A stretch of DNA of 64,000 nt from Exilibacterium tricleocarpae. Lineage in GTDB: Bacteria > Pseudomonadota > Gammaproteobacteria > Pseudomonadales > Cellvibrionaceae. A model generated the notes under the pieces. It saw only the letters and a program-made list of their open reading frames with translations, searched no databases and was not told the DNA's origin. The position numbers were made by a program, and so were the translations under genes. Shown piece by piece: positions 46,264 through 55,600 of this stretch (its first letter is position 1; each line of letters starts with the position of its first letter). The stretch covers positions 124,001-188,000 of the forward strand of contig NZ_ML660094.1 of the NCBI RefSeq assembly GCF_007004655.1, in the 5' to 3' direction.

Positions 46264-49200
46264 CTACACGGCAGCCAGTTCCGCCGCTTCGTCAACATCT
46301 ACAGTCACCAGGCGCGAGACCCCCGGTTCATGCATGGTGACACCCAGTAACTGATGGGCCATCTCCATGGCAATTTTGTTGTGGGTAATATAGATGAACT
46401 GCACATGTTCGGCCATTTCCTGCACCATGCGGGCGTAGCGGCCGACATTGGCGTCGTCCAGCGGCGCGTCCACCTCGTCGAGCATACAGAAAGGCGCCGG
46501 GTTGAGGCGGAAGATGGAAAATACCAGGGCGATGGCCGTCAGCGCCTTTTCGCCGCCGGACAGCAGGTGGATAGTGCTGTTGCGCTTGCCCGGCGGGCGC
46601 GCCATGATGGCGATGCCGGTATCGAGCAGGTCCTCACCGGTCAGTTCCAGGTAGGCGTGGCCGCCGCCGAACACCTTCGGGAACAGCTCCTGCAGGCCGC
46701 TGTTGACCTGGTCGAACGTTTCCTTGAAACGGGTGCGGGTCTCGCGGTCGATCCGCTTGATGGCGTTTTCCAGGGTTTCCAGGGCCTCCATCAGGTCGTC
46801 GTTTTGCGTGTCCAGGTAGTGCTTGCGCTCGGCCTCGGATTTGTACTCGTCGATGGCCGCCAGGTTGATGGGACCGAGGCGGGTAATGCGGTTGCCGATG
46901 CGCTCCAGCTCTTGCTCCATGGGGCCCTCCTCGGCGTCCTCCGGCAACTGCTCGAGCAGGGTCGGCAGGTGGAAGTTCTCCTCCACTATCTGCGCCTCGA
47001 GGGTCTGGCGCTGTACGTCCAGGGTCTTGGCCTCGATACGGGCCTGTTCCAGTTGCCCGCGCACCGCCTGTACGTCCTGCTCGGCACGGTTGCGCTCCTG
47101 TTCCGCGGCGCGCAGTTTATGCTCGACCTCCTCCATCGCGCGCCGGGCGTCGGCCAACTCGCTCTCCACCTCCAGGCGCTTGGCCAGGTTGGCCTCCAGT
47201 TCGAGCTGGTGCTCCTCGATGGGATCGCGGTTTTCACCGAGACTGGCCTGCAGTTGCTCGCGTCGCTCCTGCAGCCGTTGGGTCTGCTCGCGCAGGCGGC
47301 CGAGGCCCTGGCGAATGGCGTCCAGTTGGGTTTTCACCGACTGGTGACGCATGGCCAGTTCGTGTTCTTTGTCTTTGTCGTGGCGGGCGCGCTGGCGCGC
47401 CTGATCCAGTTTGGCACGAATATCATCGCGCTGGTTTAACAGGGCTTCGCGGCGATCGGTGTCGCGCTCCATCGCCTCGATCGCCTCCTGCAGAATCATG
47501 CGCGCCTCGGAGAGATTTTCCCCCTCGTGCTCCATCTGCTCGCGGGCTTCCTGAATCTCGCTCTCGACCCGCTGGCGGCGTACGGCGATCTGCTCTACGC
47601 GCACCTGCTTGGCACTCAGCTGCGAGCGCAGCTCGCCGTAGCGGCGGCTGTGCTCGTCGGCTTCGCGGCGCAGGGTTTCCCGTTGTTGCTCGAGGGTTTT
47701 CACCTCCTCGACGGCCGTCTCCAGTGCCTGGCTGAGGCGCTCCACCTCGGCCTCCTGGCTGGCGATACCGGCGTCGAGCTCCTCCAGTTCCTGCTTGCGG
47801 GCAATCACCCCGGAGGTGGCGTCGGTCTCGCGCGACACCCGCAGCCAGTTGGGGCCCAGCCACAGGCCGTCTTTGGTGATCACCGATTCGTGGGCGCCGA
47901 GCTGTGGCCGCAGCGCCAGCGCGCCGGCCAGGTCGTCGGCGGTATAGATGCCGCTCAGCACACCGTCCAGTTGGCACTCGGCAGCCACTTTGGTGCTCAG
48001 CAGGCGCTCGCCCGGCAGGCCGCCGGCCGCTGGCGCCGGTACCCGGGCCGCCGTGTCCAGCAGCACCAGTTCGCCCTGCTGCAAATTGCCGATTACCCCG
48101 GCGACACTGTCCAGGGTCTCGATACAGACCGCCTGCAAGGTGTTGCCGAGAGCGGTTTCCACCGCCAGGTCCCAACCGTCGCTGACCTTCAGGTCGGCGG
48201 CGAGCCGGGCGCGATCGGCCAGCCCCTGTTGTTCCAGCCAGGCGCCGACAGCCTCGCTGCGCTCCCCCAAGGCCGCCTGCTGCAGTGCCTCCAGCGAGGC
48301 GTGGCGGCCGCGCATGGCCTGCAGCTCGGTGCGCGCCCGGTCCAGGTCGCCGGAGCGGGCGTGGTTATCGTCGCGCAACTGGCTGATGTCATCGTTGAGC
48401 TGCTCGATACGCCCGCGTTTGGCGTCGGCCTCCAGGTCCAGCTCCGCCAACTGCTCGGTGAGCAGCCCGATTTCCTCCTCGGCGGGGCCGGCGCTGAGAT
48501 TGGATTTCTCCTCGGTCAGCTTTTCGATGCGCGCCAGCAGGCGGGTCTGCACCTGCTCCAGATGTTGGATACGGGACTGCTGTACCTCGGCGCGCTGGCG
48601 CGGTTCGGCGGCGGTCTGGTTGAAACTGTCCCACTCGCCCTGCCAGTGCTGCATCGCCTCTTCGGCGCCGAGCAGGGCTTCGCCGGAATCCTGCTCCGCC
48701 GCCTTGATCAGCTCCAGCTCCGGCTCGATCTCCAGCAGCTCCGCCTCCCAGCCCTCGGCCTTACGGCTGTCACTGAGCAGGTGCTCCTCGGTCTCGCGGC
48801 AGTCGCGGTCGGTCTGCTCCAGGTCGGTCTGCAACTGGCGGGTGCGCTCGCGGGCGTGCTGGATGGTCTGCTCGATGCGGGCGATATCGCTGCCAACGGC
48901 ATAGAAACGCCCCTGCACCTCGTTAAACTTGTCGCTCAGTTCGGTGTAGTTCAGGCGGTATTTTTCAATCTCGGTGTCTTTGCCGAGTTGGTCGGTGACG
49001 AAAGATTCGACTTTCACCTCAAGATCGCGAATGCGCGCCTGCTGGGCGCCGGCCTGGGTGTCCAGGTTTTTGTAGCGCAGGGCCTGTAACTGGGCCTTGA
49101 GCAGGCGTTCCTCTTTTTTGAATTCGGTATACTTTTCCGCCGCCTGGGCCTGGCGTTCCAGACGCGACAACTGCCGCTCCAGCTCTTCGCGGATATCGGT

Positions 49201-49782
49201 GAGGCGCTCGAGGTTTTCCTGGGTGCGACGCATGCGGTTTTCGGTGTCACGGCGGCGCTCCTTGTATTTGGAAATACCCGCCGCCTCCTCGATATAAACC
49301 CGCAGTTCCTCCGGCTTGGCCTCGATCAGCCGCGAGATCATACCCTGCTCGATAATGGCGTAGCTGCGCGGCCCCAATCCGGTGCCGAGGAAAATATCGG
49401 TGATATCCCGGCGGCGGCACTTGTTGCCGTTGAGGTAATAGGTGTTTTGACTGTCGCGGGTCACTTTGCGCCTGACGGAGATTTCGCTGTAGCTGGCATA
49501 TTCCCCCACCAGGGTGCCGGCGCTGTTGTCGAATACCAGTTCGATCGACGCCTGCCCCACCGGCTTGCGCCCACCGGAGCCGTTGAAAATCACATCGGTC
49601 ATGGACTCGCCGCGCAGATTTTTGGCGGAAGACTCCCCCATCACCCAGCGCACGGCATCGATGATATTGGATTTGCCGCAACCGTTGGGGCCGACGACGG
49701 CGCCCAGATTGCTTGGAAAGGATACGGTGGTTGGGTCTACAAAAGACTTAAAGCCGGCCAGCTTTATACACTTCAAGCGCAT
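46264..49782 (-). CDS. smc: Chromosome segregation protein SMC
   Basis: The 1172-aa condensin subunit has Walker A GPNGCGKSNI (31-40), two coiled-coil arms around a hinge (about residues 500-640), the signature LSGGEKALTAIALVF and Walker B CMLDEVDAPLDDANVGR near the C-terminus. It organises and segregates the chromosome with ScpA/ScpB, which are not in this window. It is distinct from the SMC-like defence protein at 59031, so the strain has at least two SMC-type ATPases. zipA lies 97 bases downstream. Confidence 0.98.
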   Translation of the reverse strand: MRLKCIKLAGFKSFVDPTTVSFPSNLGAVVGPNGCGKSNIIDAVRWVMGESSAKNLRGESMTDVIFNGSGGRKPVGQASIELVFDNSAGTLVGEYASYSEISVRRKVTRDSQNTYYLNGNKCRRRDITDIFLGTGLGPRSYAIIEQGMISRLIEAKPEELRVYIEEAAGISKYKERRRDTENRMRRTQENLERLTDIREELERQLSRLERQAQAAEKYTEFKKEERLLKAQLQALRYKNLDTQAGAQQARIRDLEVKVESFVTDQLGKDTEIEKYRLNYTELSDKFNEVQGRFYAVGSDIARIEQTIQHARERTRQLQTDLEQTDRDCRETEEHLLSDSRKAEGWEAELLEIEPELELIKAAEQDSGEALLGAEEAMQHWQGEWDSFNQTAAEPRQRAEVQQSRIQHLEQVQTRLLARIEKLTEEKSNLSAGPAEEEIGLLTEQLAELDLEADAKRGRIEQLNDDISQLRDDNHARSGDLDRARTELQAMRGRHASLEALQQAALGERSEAVGAWLEQQGLADRARLAADLKVSDGWDLAVETALGNTLQAVCIETLDSVAGVIGNLQQGELVLLDTAARVPAPAAGGLPGERLLSTKVAAECQLDGVLSGIYTADDLAGALALRPQLGAHESVITKDGLWLGPNWLRVSRETDATSGVIARKQELEELDAGIASQEAEVERLSQALETAVEEVKTLEQQRETLRREADEHSRRYGELRSQLSAKQVRVEQIAVRRQRVESEIQEAREQMEHEGENLSEARMILQEAIEAMERDTDRREALLNQRDDIRAKLDQARQRARHDKDKEHELAMRHQSVKTQLDAIRQGLGRLREQTQRLQERREQLQASLGENRDPIEEHQLELEANLAKRLEVESELADARRAMEEVEHKLRAAEQERNRAEQDVQAVRGQLEQARIEAKTLDVQRQTLEAQIVEENFHLPTLLEQLPEDAEEGPMEQELERIGNRITRLGPINLAAIDEYKSEAERKHYLDTQNDDLMEALETLENAIKRIDRETRTRFKETFDQVNSGLQELFPKVFGGGHAYLELTGEDLLDTGIAIMARPPGKRNSTIHLLSGGEKALTAIALVFSIFRLNPAPFCMLDEVDAPLDDANVGRYARMVQEMAEHVQFIYITHNKIAMEMAHQLLGVTMHEPGVSRLVTVDVDEAAELAAV

Positions 49783-50196
49783 GAAATCGTTTCACTCAAA
49801 AACTTTGCGTTCTTCTTCACTGTTGTTTTAACTACTTTTTTCCGATAGATGTTGTGCGACTAGTTTAGATGTTTTGCCTGTGGGCGTTTTGCGACCGTTC
49901 ACTGTTTTTCTGTTACTGGTCGGCTTTTCTGTTGCTGCTTAGCCATTCAATGACTTCTTATTAACTCATTGTTTTTAATACACTTACAGCCGGCATTCAA
50001 ACAGTGACCGGCGGTTCCCACGCCCACCGGCAACACCGTTACCGGCTGCGGCCCAACCATGTGTCCAACTCGTGTGTTCAACTCATGTGTCCAAGCGGCC
50101 TCCGACAACAGGTAACGACCGCGATGGACGGCCGTAAGGCGGGGATTCTACACGCATTGTGCGGGAATGACGACTGCGGGGTGACGGGTGACTGGG
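49783..50196. other. Gene-free gap upstream of smc
   Basis: About 414 bases between ccmI and smc contain AT-rich stretches (49790-49990) that should hold the smc promoter. I see no gene, no strong hairpin and no repeat. Confidence 0.4.
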
Positions 50197-51498
50197 TCAG
50201 GGGATTTGGGTGTCAATCACCAGCTCGACCGCCCCGCTCAGCTCGGCGGCGCTGACCGGCCCGCGGGTGGCCTGCCAGTCGCCCGGCTGCGGTGCAGGCT
50301 GGCCCGACTGGGACAATCTGGCCACCAGTTCCAGTTGCGGAAAGCTGGCCAGGGTCATACCCGGCGCCATGGCCATGGACTCGTCCAGCACCACTTCGCG
50401 GGGTAGGTCCGCCACCGGAAAACGGGCGATAGCCAGGGGCATTTTCGGCCCCTGCCAGGCGCGGGCATAGACAAACACTACCTGCTCGGCACGGGTGGTG
50501 ATCTGCTTGCCGAGGGACACATTGAGCTTAACCTGCAGCCCCGGCTCACCTGCGGACCCGGCCGCCGCCGGCGCGACTTCGGCGCCGGGCTCCGCAGCGC
50601 CCGCGACCAGCAATTGGCGGGCGCGCCCAATGCCGCCGGTCAGGGCCATGGCACTGGGCGCATCAGGCGCCAGGCGCGCCAGCGCCCGCTGCCAGAAGTC
50701 GATAGCCGTCTGGTATTCGGCCCGGTGAAAGGCGGCAATGCCGGCCAGACCCAGGGCCATATCGTTGTTCGGGTCCAGATTCAACGTCTGCGCCACCAGG
50801 CGTTCCACCTCCGGGGTAATGCGATTATCGGCGGCCAGGAACAACGTCTGCGCCAGTTCCGCCATCACCCGGCTGGCGCTGGGATCGCGCTCGATAATGG
50901 CCCGGTAAGCGGTGGTGGCGGCGTCGTAATCCTGCAGCTCCAGCGCGGTACGGGCGAGCAGGAACCAGTTTTGCAGATTGTCCGGCTGTGCGGCCAGGCG
51001 CTGCTGCAGCCGCGTCACCAGGGCCTGGACTCGCTCGCGGTCGGGCTCCTTGCCGGTATGTTGGTCCATCAGGCTCTGGCGCCGGTTCTCCAGCGCCATC
51101 TGCTCGATGGCCCAGTCTTCGCTGGCACCCAATTGGAAGTAGAGCCACACAGTCGCCAGCGGCACCGCCAGGGCGGTTACGACCAGCCCGGTGTTGGCCC
51201 GTGCCCACCGGCCCCGGGCGGGGGCCGCCCCAGTGTCGGTTTGCGGTGCGCTGTCTTCGAGCAGCGCGCGGTCCGCCTCCAGCTTTAACTGCTGGAACTG
51301 GTCGGCGTCGATATCGCCGCGCTCGTGCGCCTGGGCCAGCTCATCCACATGCTGCCGGTAGAGTTCGACATTGGAGCGGCCGCGCGCCGGCCCGCCCTCT
51401 CCGCTGACCGGCCCCACCATCTGCCTTAACACCGGCCAGAGAACAAAGACCATCGCACCCAGCGCCAATACCACAAAACCCGCCCACAACAACGCCAT
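50197..51498 (-). CDS. ccmI: Cytochrome c biogenesis protein CcmI
   Basis: CcmI presents apocytochrome c for haem attachment in system I. The 433-aa protein has two N-terminal membrane helices (LLWAGFVVLALGAMVFVLW and a second after residue 100), the cytoplasmic loop NVELYRQHVDELAQAHERGD between them, periplasmic TPR repeats (about 160-290) and a C-terminal domain of CcmI type. It starts five bases after ccmH stops, in one operon. The other ccm genes are not beside it. Confidence 0.92.
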   Translation of the reverse strand: MALLWAGFVVLALGAMVFVLWPVLRQMVGPVSGEGGPARGRSNVELYRQHVDELAQAHERGDIDADQFQQLKLEADRALLEDSAPQTDTGAAPARGRWARANTGLVVTALAVPLATVWLYFQLGASEDWAIEQMALENRRQSLMDQHTGKEPDRERVQALVTRLQQRLAAQPDNLQNWFLLARTALELQDYDAATTAYRAIIERDPSASRVMAELAQTLFLAADNRITPEVERLVAQTLNLDPNNDMALGLAGIAAFHRAEYQTAIDFWQRALARLAPDAPSAMALTGGIGRARQLLVAGAAEPGAEVAPAAAGSAGEPGLQVKLNVSLGKQITTRAEQVVFVYARAWQGPKMPLAIARFPVADLPREVVLDESMAMAPGMTLASFPQLELVARLSQSGQPAPQPGDWQATRGPVSAAELSGAVELVIDTQIP

Positions 51499-51503
51499 AG
51501 GTG

Positions 51504-52043
51504 CTAACCCTTCTCCTGTGTCTTAGAGTCTTGAGTCGAAGAGCCCGGGGCTCCCTCCTCGCTGGTGAGCAACTGCTCCAGTTGCCGGCGCTCCTGCTCG
51601 GTCAGCGTCTCCAGCGTCGTCAAGGTATCACCGGCGTCGGTGCGCACCCGGCGGCGGCGCAGAATCAACGCAAAAACCAGCATACCCAGACCCACCAGCA
51701 CCAGCGGCAGGCCCCAGAGCACAGCGGTATTTCGCTGCAGCGGCGGCCGGTACAATACATAGTCGCCGTAGCGGCTGACCATAAAATCGACAATTTGCGG
51801 ATCGCTTTTGCCCTCCTGCAAAAGGCGGTATAACTCCCGGCGCAGGTCTTTGGCGATAGGGGCATCGGAACCGGCGAGGTTTTGATTCTGGCACTTGGGG
51901 CAGCGCAGCTCCTCGACGAAATAGCGGTAGCGCTGGCGTTCGGTTTCACTGCTGAAATCGTAGACATCGACCGCCGCCAGGGCCGGCAGCGAGACCAGCA
52001 TGATCAGGAAACAACTACCGTGGAGAAGGGTTCGAGAGATCAA
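51504..52043 (-). CDS. ccmH: Cytochrome c biogenesis protein CcmH
   Basis: The 179-aa protein has a signal/first helix (about residues 1-24), the thiol motif C48-x-x-C51 (RCPKCQNQN) and the family stretch APIAKDLRRELYRLL, then a second membrane helix (about 105-128) and a Glu-rich cytoplasmic tail. CcmH reduces apocytochrome c cysteines before haem ligation. In most gammaproteobacteria ccmH follows ccmG; here galK lies upstream on the same strand, so the ccm cluster is split. Confidence 0.94.
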   Translation of the reverse strand: MISRTLLHGSCFLIMLVSLPALAAVDVYDFSSETERQRYRYFVEELRCPKCQNQNLAGSDAPIAKDLRRELYRLLQEGKSDPQIVDFMVSRYGDYVLYRPPLQRNTAVLWGLPLVLVGLGMLVFALILRRRRVRTDAGDTLTTLETLTEQERRQLEQLLTSEEGAPGSSTQDSKTQEKG

Positions 52044-52292
52044 TACATTGCCCGCCTGGATTGAGGAAGCCGAAGTATATCAGTCACCTATCACTGCGCC
52101 TACCGATCCACGGGCAATAAGTGTGGCGCTGTGAACTACATTTGCACCGCACTGGAAACAGGTTGAAACTACGCCGCGACAACCTTGTGGCTACTTGCAG
52201 CTAGTTGTGACTCAATATGGCGACTTACTGTTGCAACTGACTACTGTCACTTACCCTCACAACGACATCGCAATGACAGCCTGCCCGACGCC

Positions 52293-53468
52293 TCAGGCAA
52301 AGGCGCCGCGACTGGCCCGGCAGACAACAATGCTCGGCTCGAGGCCGCTGACCTGCGGGTAATGCTGCTGCACCTGTTCCACCACCAACGCCTGCAAAGC
52401 GGCCGGCACCAGTGCCACCACACAACCGCCGAAGCCACCGCCGGTCATGCGCACCCCGCCACGGGTGCCCACCACAGCTTTGATAATGTCGACCAGTGCA
52501 TCGATGGCGGGCACGGTAATCTCGAAATCGTCGCGCATCGAGGCGTGGGACGCTTCCATTAACCGGCCCATGGCCTCGAGGTCGCCGCCGGACAGGGCTT
52601 CGGCGGCATCCAGGGTGCGCTGGTTTTCGGTAATCACGTGGTGGGCGCGGCGATAGGCAACGGGATCGAGCTGGTTCTGCGCCCGGGCCAACTGGTTGAG
52701 GGAGACATCGCGCAATGCCGCCACCTGAAAGTGCGATGCGACCTGCTCACACTGGGCGCGGCGGACGTTATAGGCGCTGTCGACCAGCCCGCGTTTGACA
52801 TTGGAATTGACCACCAGCAGCGACATATCCGCCGGCAGCGGCACGGCGCGGGTTTGCAGCGAGCGGCAGTCCAGCAGCAATGCACAGCCCGCCTCGCCGA
52901 GACAGGAAATCAACTGGTCCATAATGCCGCAGTTACAGCCGACAAAGTCGTTCTCCGCCGCCTGCCCAACCCGGGCCGCCTGCACACCGTCGATGGCGGC
53001 GCCGGCGAGGCGGGTCAGGGCGCTGACACTCACAGTTTCGAGCGCCGCTGAACTGCTGAGGCCCGCCCCCTGGGGCACATTGCCGGCGATAACCAGGTCG
53101 GCGCCGCAGAGGGGGTAATCGCGGTTTAGCAGCTCCCGCACCACCCCGCGCAGGTAATTGCTCCAGGGGGCCGCGGCATCGGTCTCGATCGTGGCATCCA
53201 GGCGGAAGCTCACCCGGGACGGCTCACCGCCGGCACCCGACTGGTTGAGGGCGATAGCATTAATGCGCCGGTCCTCGCGGGGTGCGGCAGCCATCCAGAT
53301 ACGGTAGTCGATGGCCGCCGGCAACACGAAACCGTCATTGTAATCCGTGTGTTCGCCGATCAGGTTAACGCGACCGGGGGCGGAGAAAACCGACTGCGGC
53401 GGGCGCTCAAAGTGCTGTTCAAATGCATTGCCGACCGCCGGCCCCAGATTGCCTGTATCCACCTTCAT
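52293..53468 (-). CDS. galK: Galactokinase
   Basis: GalK phosphorylates galactose at C1, the first Leloir step. The 391-aa GHMP kinase shows the galactokinase signature PGRVNLIGEHTDYNDGFVLP, the ATP-binding motif VPQGAGLSSSAALE and the third motif TGGGFGGCVVALVP. It follows galT by 12 bases, so the two form an operon. galE and galM are not seen in this window. Confidence 0.97.
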   Translation of the reverse strand: MKVDTGNLGPAVGNAFEQHFERPPQSVFSAPGRVNLIGEHTDYNDGFVLPAAIDYRIWMAAAPREDRRINAIALNQSGAGGEPSRVSFRLDATIETDAAAPWSNYLRGVVRELLNRDYPLCGADLVIAGNVPQGAGLSSSAALETVSVSALTRLAGAAIDGVQAARVGQAAENDFVGCNCGIMDQLISCLGEAGCALLLDCRSLQTRAVPLPADMSLLVVNSNVKRGLVDSAYNVRRAQCEQVASHFQVAALRDVSLNQLARAQNQLDPVAYRRAHHVITENQRTLDAAEALSGGDLEAMGRLMEASHASMRDDFEITVPAIDALVDIIKAVVGTRGGVRMTGGGFGGCVVALVPAALQALVVEQVQQHYPQVSGLEPSIVVCRASRGAFA

Positions 53469-53480
53469 TGAGAATCTCCG

Positions 53481-54527
53481 TTAACCGCGGGCGGCCTGGT
53501 AGTGCTCGGCCGGCAATGCCCGCAAGCGGGCGGCCGCCTGCTCGGCGGTCAAATCCCGCTGGCTTTCTGCCAGCATTTCGTAGCCCACCATAAACTTGCG
53601 CACCGTCGCCGAGCGCAGCAGTGGCGGATAGAAGTGTGCGTGCAGTTGCCAATCCGGCCGCGCCCGGCCCTCTTCCGGCGCGCCGTGCCAGCCCATCGAA
53701 TAGGGAAAGGAGGTGTTGAACAGATTGTCGTAGCGGGTGGTGATTTGGCGGATGATATCTGCCAGGCTGTCGCGCTGTGCGTCGCCGAGGTCCGGCAGGC
53801 GGGCCACGGCGAATCTGGGCAGCAGCAGGGTTTCAAACGGCCAACAAGCCCAGTAAGGCACCACCACCAGCCAGTCGTCATTGGCCACTACCAGGCGCTC
53901 GCCACTGTCCCACTCGCGGCGGGCGTACGCCAGCAACAGGGCTTCGCCGGTGTCGCTGTGATAGGTCGACTGGTGCCGGTCCTCCCGTTCCGCCAGGGTC
54001 GGCAGGTGGCGCTGGGCCCAGACCTGGCCGTGGGGATGGGGATTGGAGCAGCCCATCATGGCGCCCTTGTTTTCGAAGACCTGCACCCATTGATAAGCGC
54101 GGCCCAGGTCTGCCACCTGCTCGGCCCAGCAGTCGACTACCTGGCGCACTTCGGCGCGACTCAGTTCCGGCAGGGTTTTACTGTGGTCGGGAGAAAAGCA
54201 GATAACCCGGCTGGTGCCCTGCTCCGCTTGCAGGCAAAACAACGGGTCATCGGTTTGCACCGGGGGCGTATCGGTTTTGATAGCGGCGAAATCGTTGGTA
54301 AAAACGTAGGTGCCTGAGTAATCGGGATTGACATCACCGGTGACCCGTTTGTTGCCGGGGCACAGGTAGCATTCCGGGTCATGGGCGGGCCTGGCCTCCA
54401 GGTCCGGTACTTCAGACTGGCCCTGCCAGGGGCGCTTGCTGCGATGGGGGGACACCAAAACCCAGTCTCCGGTGAGCGGATTGTAGCGACGATGCGGGTG
54501 TTCGGTGGGCTCAAATGTATCGGACAT
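53481..54527 (-). CDS. galT: Galactose-1-phosphate uridylyltransferase
   Basis: GalT exchanges galactose-1-phosphate with UDP-glucose. The 348-aa protein has the active-site HPHGQVWA, preceded by [11 protein letters not shown], metal-binding cysteines in ECYLCPGN, and the family start [22 protein letters not shown]. It heads the galT-galK pair. A 40-bp tandem repeat lies directly upstream of its start codon and may affect expression. Confidence 0.97.
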   Translation of the reverse strand: MSDTFEPTEHPHRRYNPLTGDWVLVSPHRSKRPWQGQSEVPDLEARPAHDPECYLCPGNKRVTGDVNPDYSGTYVFTNDFAAIKTDTPPVQTDDPLFCLQAEQGTSRVICFSPDHSKTLPELSRAEVRQVVDCWAEQVADLGRAYQWVQVFENKGAMMGCSNPHPHGQVWAQRHLPTLAEREDRHQSTYHSDTGEALLLAYARREWDSGERLVVANDDWLVVVPYWACWPFETLLLPRFAVARLPDLGDAQRDSLADIIRQITTRYDNLFNTSFPYSMGWHGAPEEGRARPDWQLHAHFYPPLLRSATVRKFMVGYEMLAESQRDLTAEQAAARLRALPAEHYQAARG

Positions 54528-54530
54528 GCG

Positions 54531-54640
54531 TTCTCGGTCTGTGCTGTCTGTTACGGGTCTGGGGTGTCCGTTCTCGATCTGTGTTGCCGGTTGCGGGTCT
54601 GGGGTATTTTTTCTCGGTCTGTACTGTCTTGCCGCCCGGC
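54531..54640. repeat. 40-bp tandem repeat upstream of galT, about 2.7 copies
   Basis: TTCTCGGTCTGTGCTGTCTG and the following 20 bases (54531-54570) recur with about 80-90% identity at 54571-54610, then a partial copy at 54611-54640. It begins three bases upstream of the galT start codon, where the ribosome-binding site should be; none is obvious. Each unit contains GGGTCTGGGGT. Confidence 0.85.
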
Positions 54641-54916
54641 GCCATCGCCCTTCTTCATTTACTCAGGTGTTGCCCAGTTTTTTGGCCGGATATAGCATGC
54701 CGGCAGCGTCCACAAACAATACTATCCTCGATAAGCCAGGACCGTCGATTATTATAATATAAATAAGACTATTTGCGAGTTGTAATCTGTAGTTGATCTG
54801 CAGCGCTCACAATATCGAGGCTGGGTGTCTACCCCGTCCTCTCTTCCCACCTTGAGCGCGGGGTTTAAATCGGGCTGGTTTGTGGGGCTAATTTTTTGAA
54901 TTTTATAGAAAATTGA

Positions 54917-54944
54917 TTGACCCTGGCGGTTTTATCATTAGAAT
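54917..54944 (+). promoter_or_regulatory. Sigma-70 promoter of the tRNA pair
   Basis: TTGACC (54917-54922), a 16-base spacer and TAGAAT (54939-54944) stand 17 bases before tRNA-Val, a good match to the vegetative promoter consensus. It probably drives both tRNA genes. Confidence 0.75.
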
Positions 54945-54961
54945 ACCCGGCTCCTGACTTG

Positions 54962-55037
54962 GGGTGGTTAGCTCAGCTGGGAGAGCGGCGCCCTTACAAG
55001 GCGTAGGTCACAGGTTCGATCCCTGTACCACCCACCA
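54962..55037 (+). tRNA. tRNA-Val (anticodon UAC)
   Basis: A 76-base cloverleaf with acceptor GGGTGGT/ACCACCC, D arm GCTC/GAGC, anticodon loop CTTACAA (UAC), T arm CAGGTTCGATCCCTG and encoded CCA. All stems pair. Confidence 0.97.
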
Positions 55038-55049
55038 GGTCAGCTACGC

Positions 55050-55126
55050 GGACCGGTAGTTCAGCTGGTTAGAATGCCGGCCTGTCACGCCGGAGGTCGC
55101 GGGTTCGAGTCCCGTCCGGTCCGCCA
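55050..55126 (+). tRNA. tRNA-Asp (anticodon GUC)
   Basis: A 77-base cloverleaf with acceptor GGACCGG/CCGGTCC, anticodon loop CTGTCAC (GUC), T arm with GGTTCGAGTCC, discriminator G and encoded CCA. Its 3' end is the integration site of the island to the right. Confidence 0.97.
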
Positions 55127-55165
55127 TTTATTCTTGTTTAAAATCAATGGGTTAGGTGATTTTTC
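55104..55165 (+). repeat. attL: tRNA-Asp 3' end and following bases
   Basis: The tRNA-Asp T arm and acceptor plus about 40 downstream bases recur at 63829-63887 with few changes (one in the tRNA part, a one-base indel after CCA, and a few later). Both copies are followed by the 3' end of an integrase gene. This is the left boundary of an 8.7-kb island that left the tRNA intact. Confidence 0.88.
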
Positions 55166-55194
55166 GTATTTCCTGCCACGTTTTTGCCGCACTT

Positions 55195-55368
55195 TCATTT
55201 TTCTCCCTGTTCTTCGATCTTTGCCAGCTCCAGCTTGTCGTTTTCTGAGTTGATATATTTGCCGTAGATATTCAGTGTCATTTCCAATCCGTGACCAAGT
55301 TGGTTGGCGATAAATGCTGGATTGACGCCGGCGGTTAAGGCCAGACTGGCGTAGGCCCCCTGTGTCAG
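55195..55368 (-). pseudogene. C-terminal remnant of a tyrosine integrase
   Basis: On the minus strand the frame ends at 55195 and reads AYASLALTAGVNPAFIANQLGH, then LNIYGKYI, with the catalytic His-box (LGH) and nucleophile Tyr of tyrosine recombinases, ending KLELAKIEEQGEK. The N-terminal part is absent; the IS3-like element begins where the frame breaks. The gene's end faces the tRNA, the usual arrangement for island integrases. Confidence 0.85.
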
Positions 55369-55429
55369 GATTGTTGTCGCCTCCAGTGAAATGGTGAAAA
55401 ACTAGACAGGGGGCGGTATTGGGAATGAT

Positions 55430-55600
55430 ATGCCACGCTATTTTGCTGAGCGTAGAGCCGCGGTGCTGAAGAAGATGCTGCTACCCCACAACCTATCCAT
55501 ACCGGAGGTGGCGAGAGAGGAAGGCATTTGTGAAGGAACCTTGTACAATTGGCGCAACAAAGCCAGAGAACAAGGGAATCCTGTACCGGGAAGTGGGTGA
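55430..55600 (+). CDS. IS3-like transposase OrfA fragment, 56 aa
   Basis: The frame encodes a helix-turn-helix protein: MPRYFAERRAAVLKKMLLP followed by SIPEVAREEGICEGTLYNW. Normal OrfA of this kind is about twice as long and continues as a coiled coil; this one stops soon after, at NPVPGSG. It overlaps the OrfB frame. Transposase binding to the IS ends is the usual role. Confidence 0.75.
   Translation: MPRYFAERRAAVLKKMLLPHNLSIPEVAREEGICEGTLYNWRNKAREQGNPVPGSG

Noticed and set aside
47527-49089. 520-codon plus-strand frame opposite smc
   Set aside because: Leu/Gln-rich shadow of coiled-coil sequence; smc is certain on the other strand.
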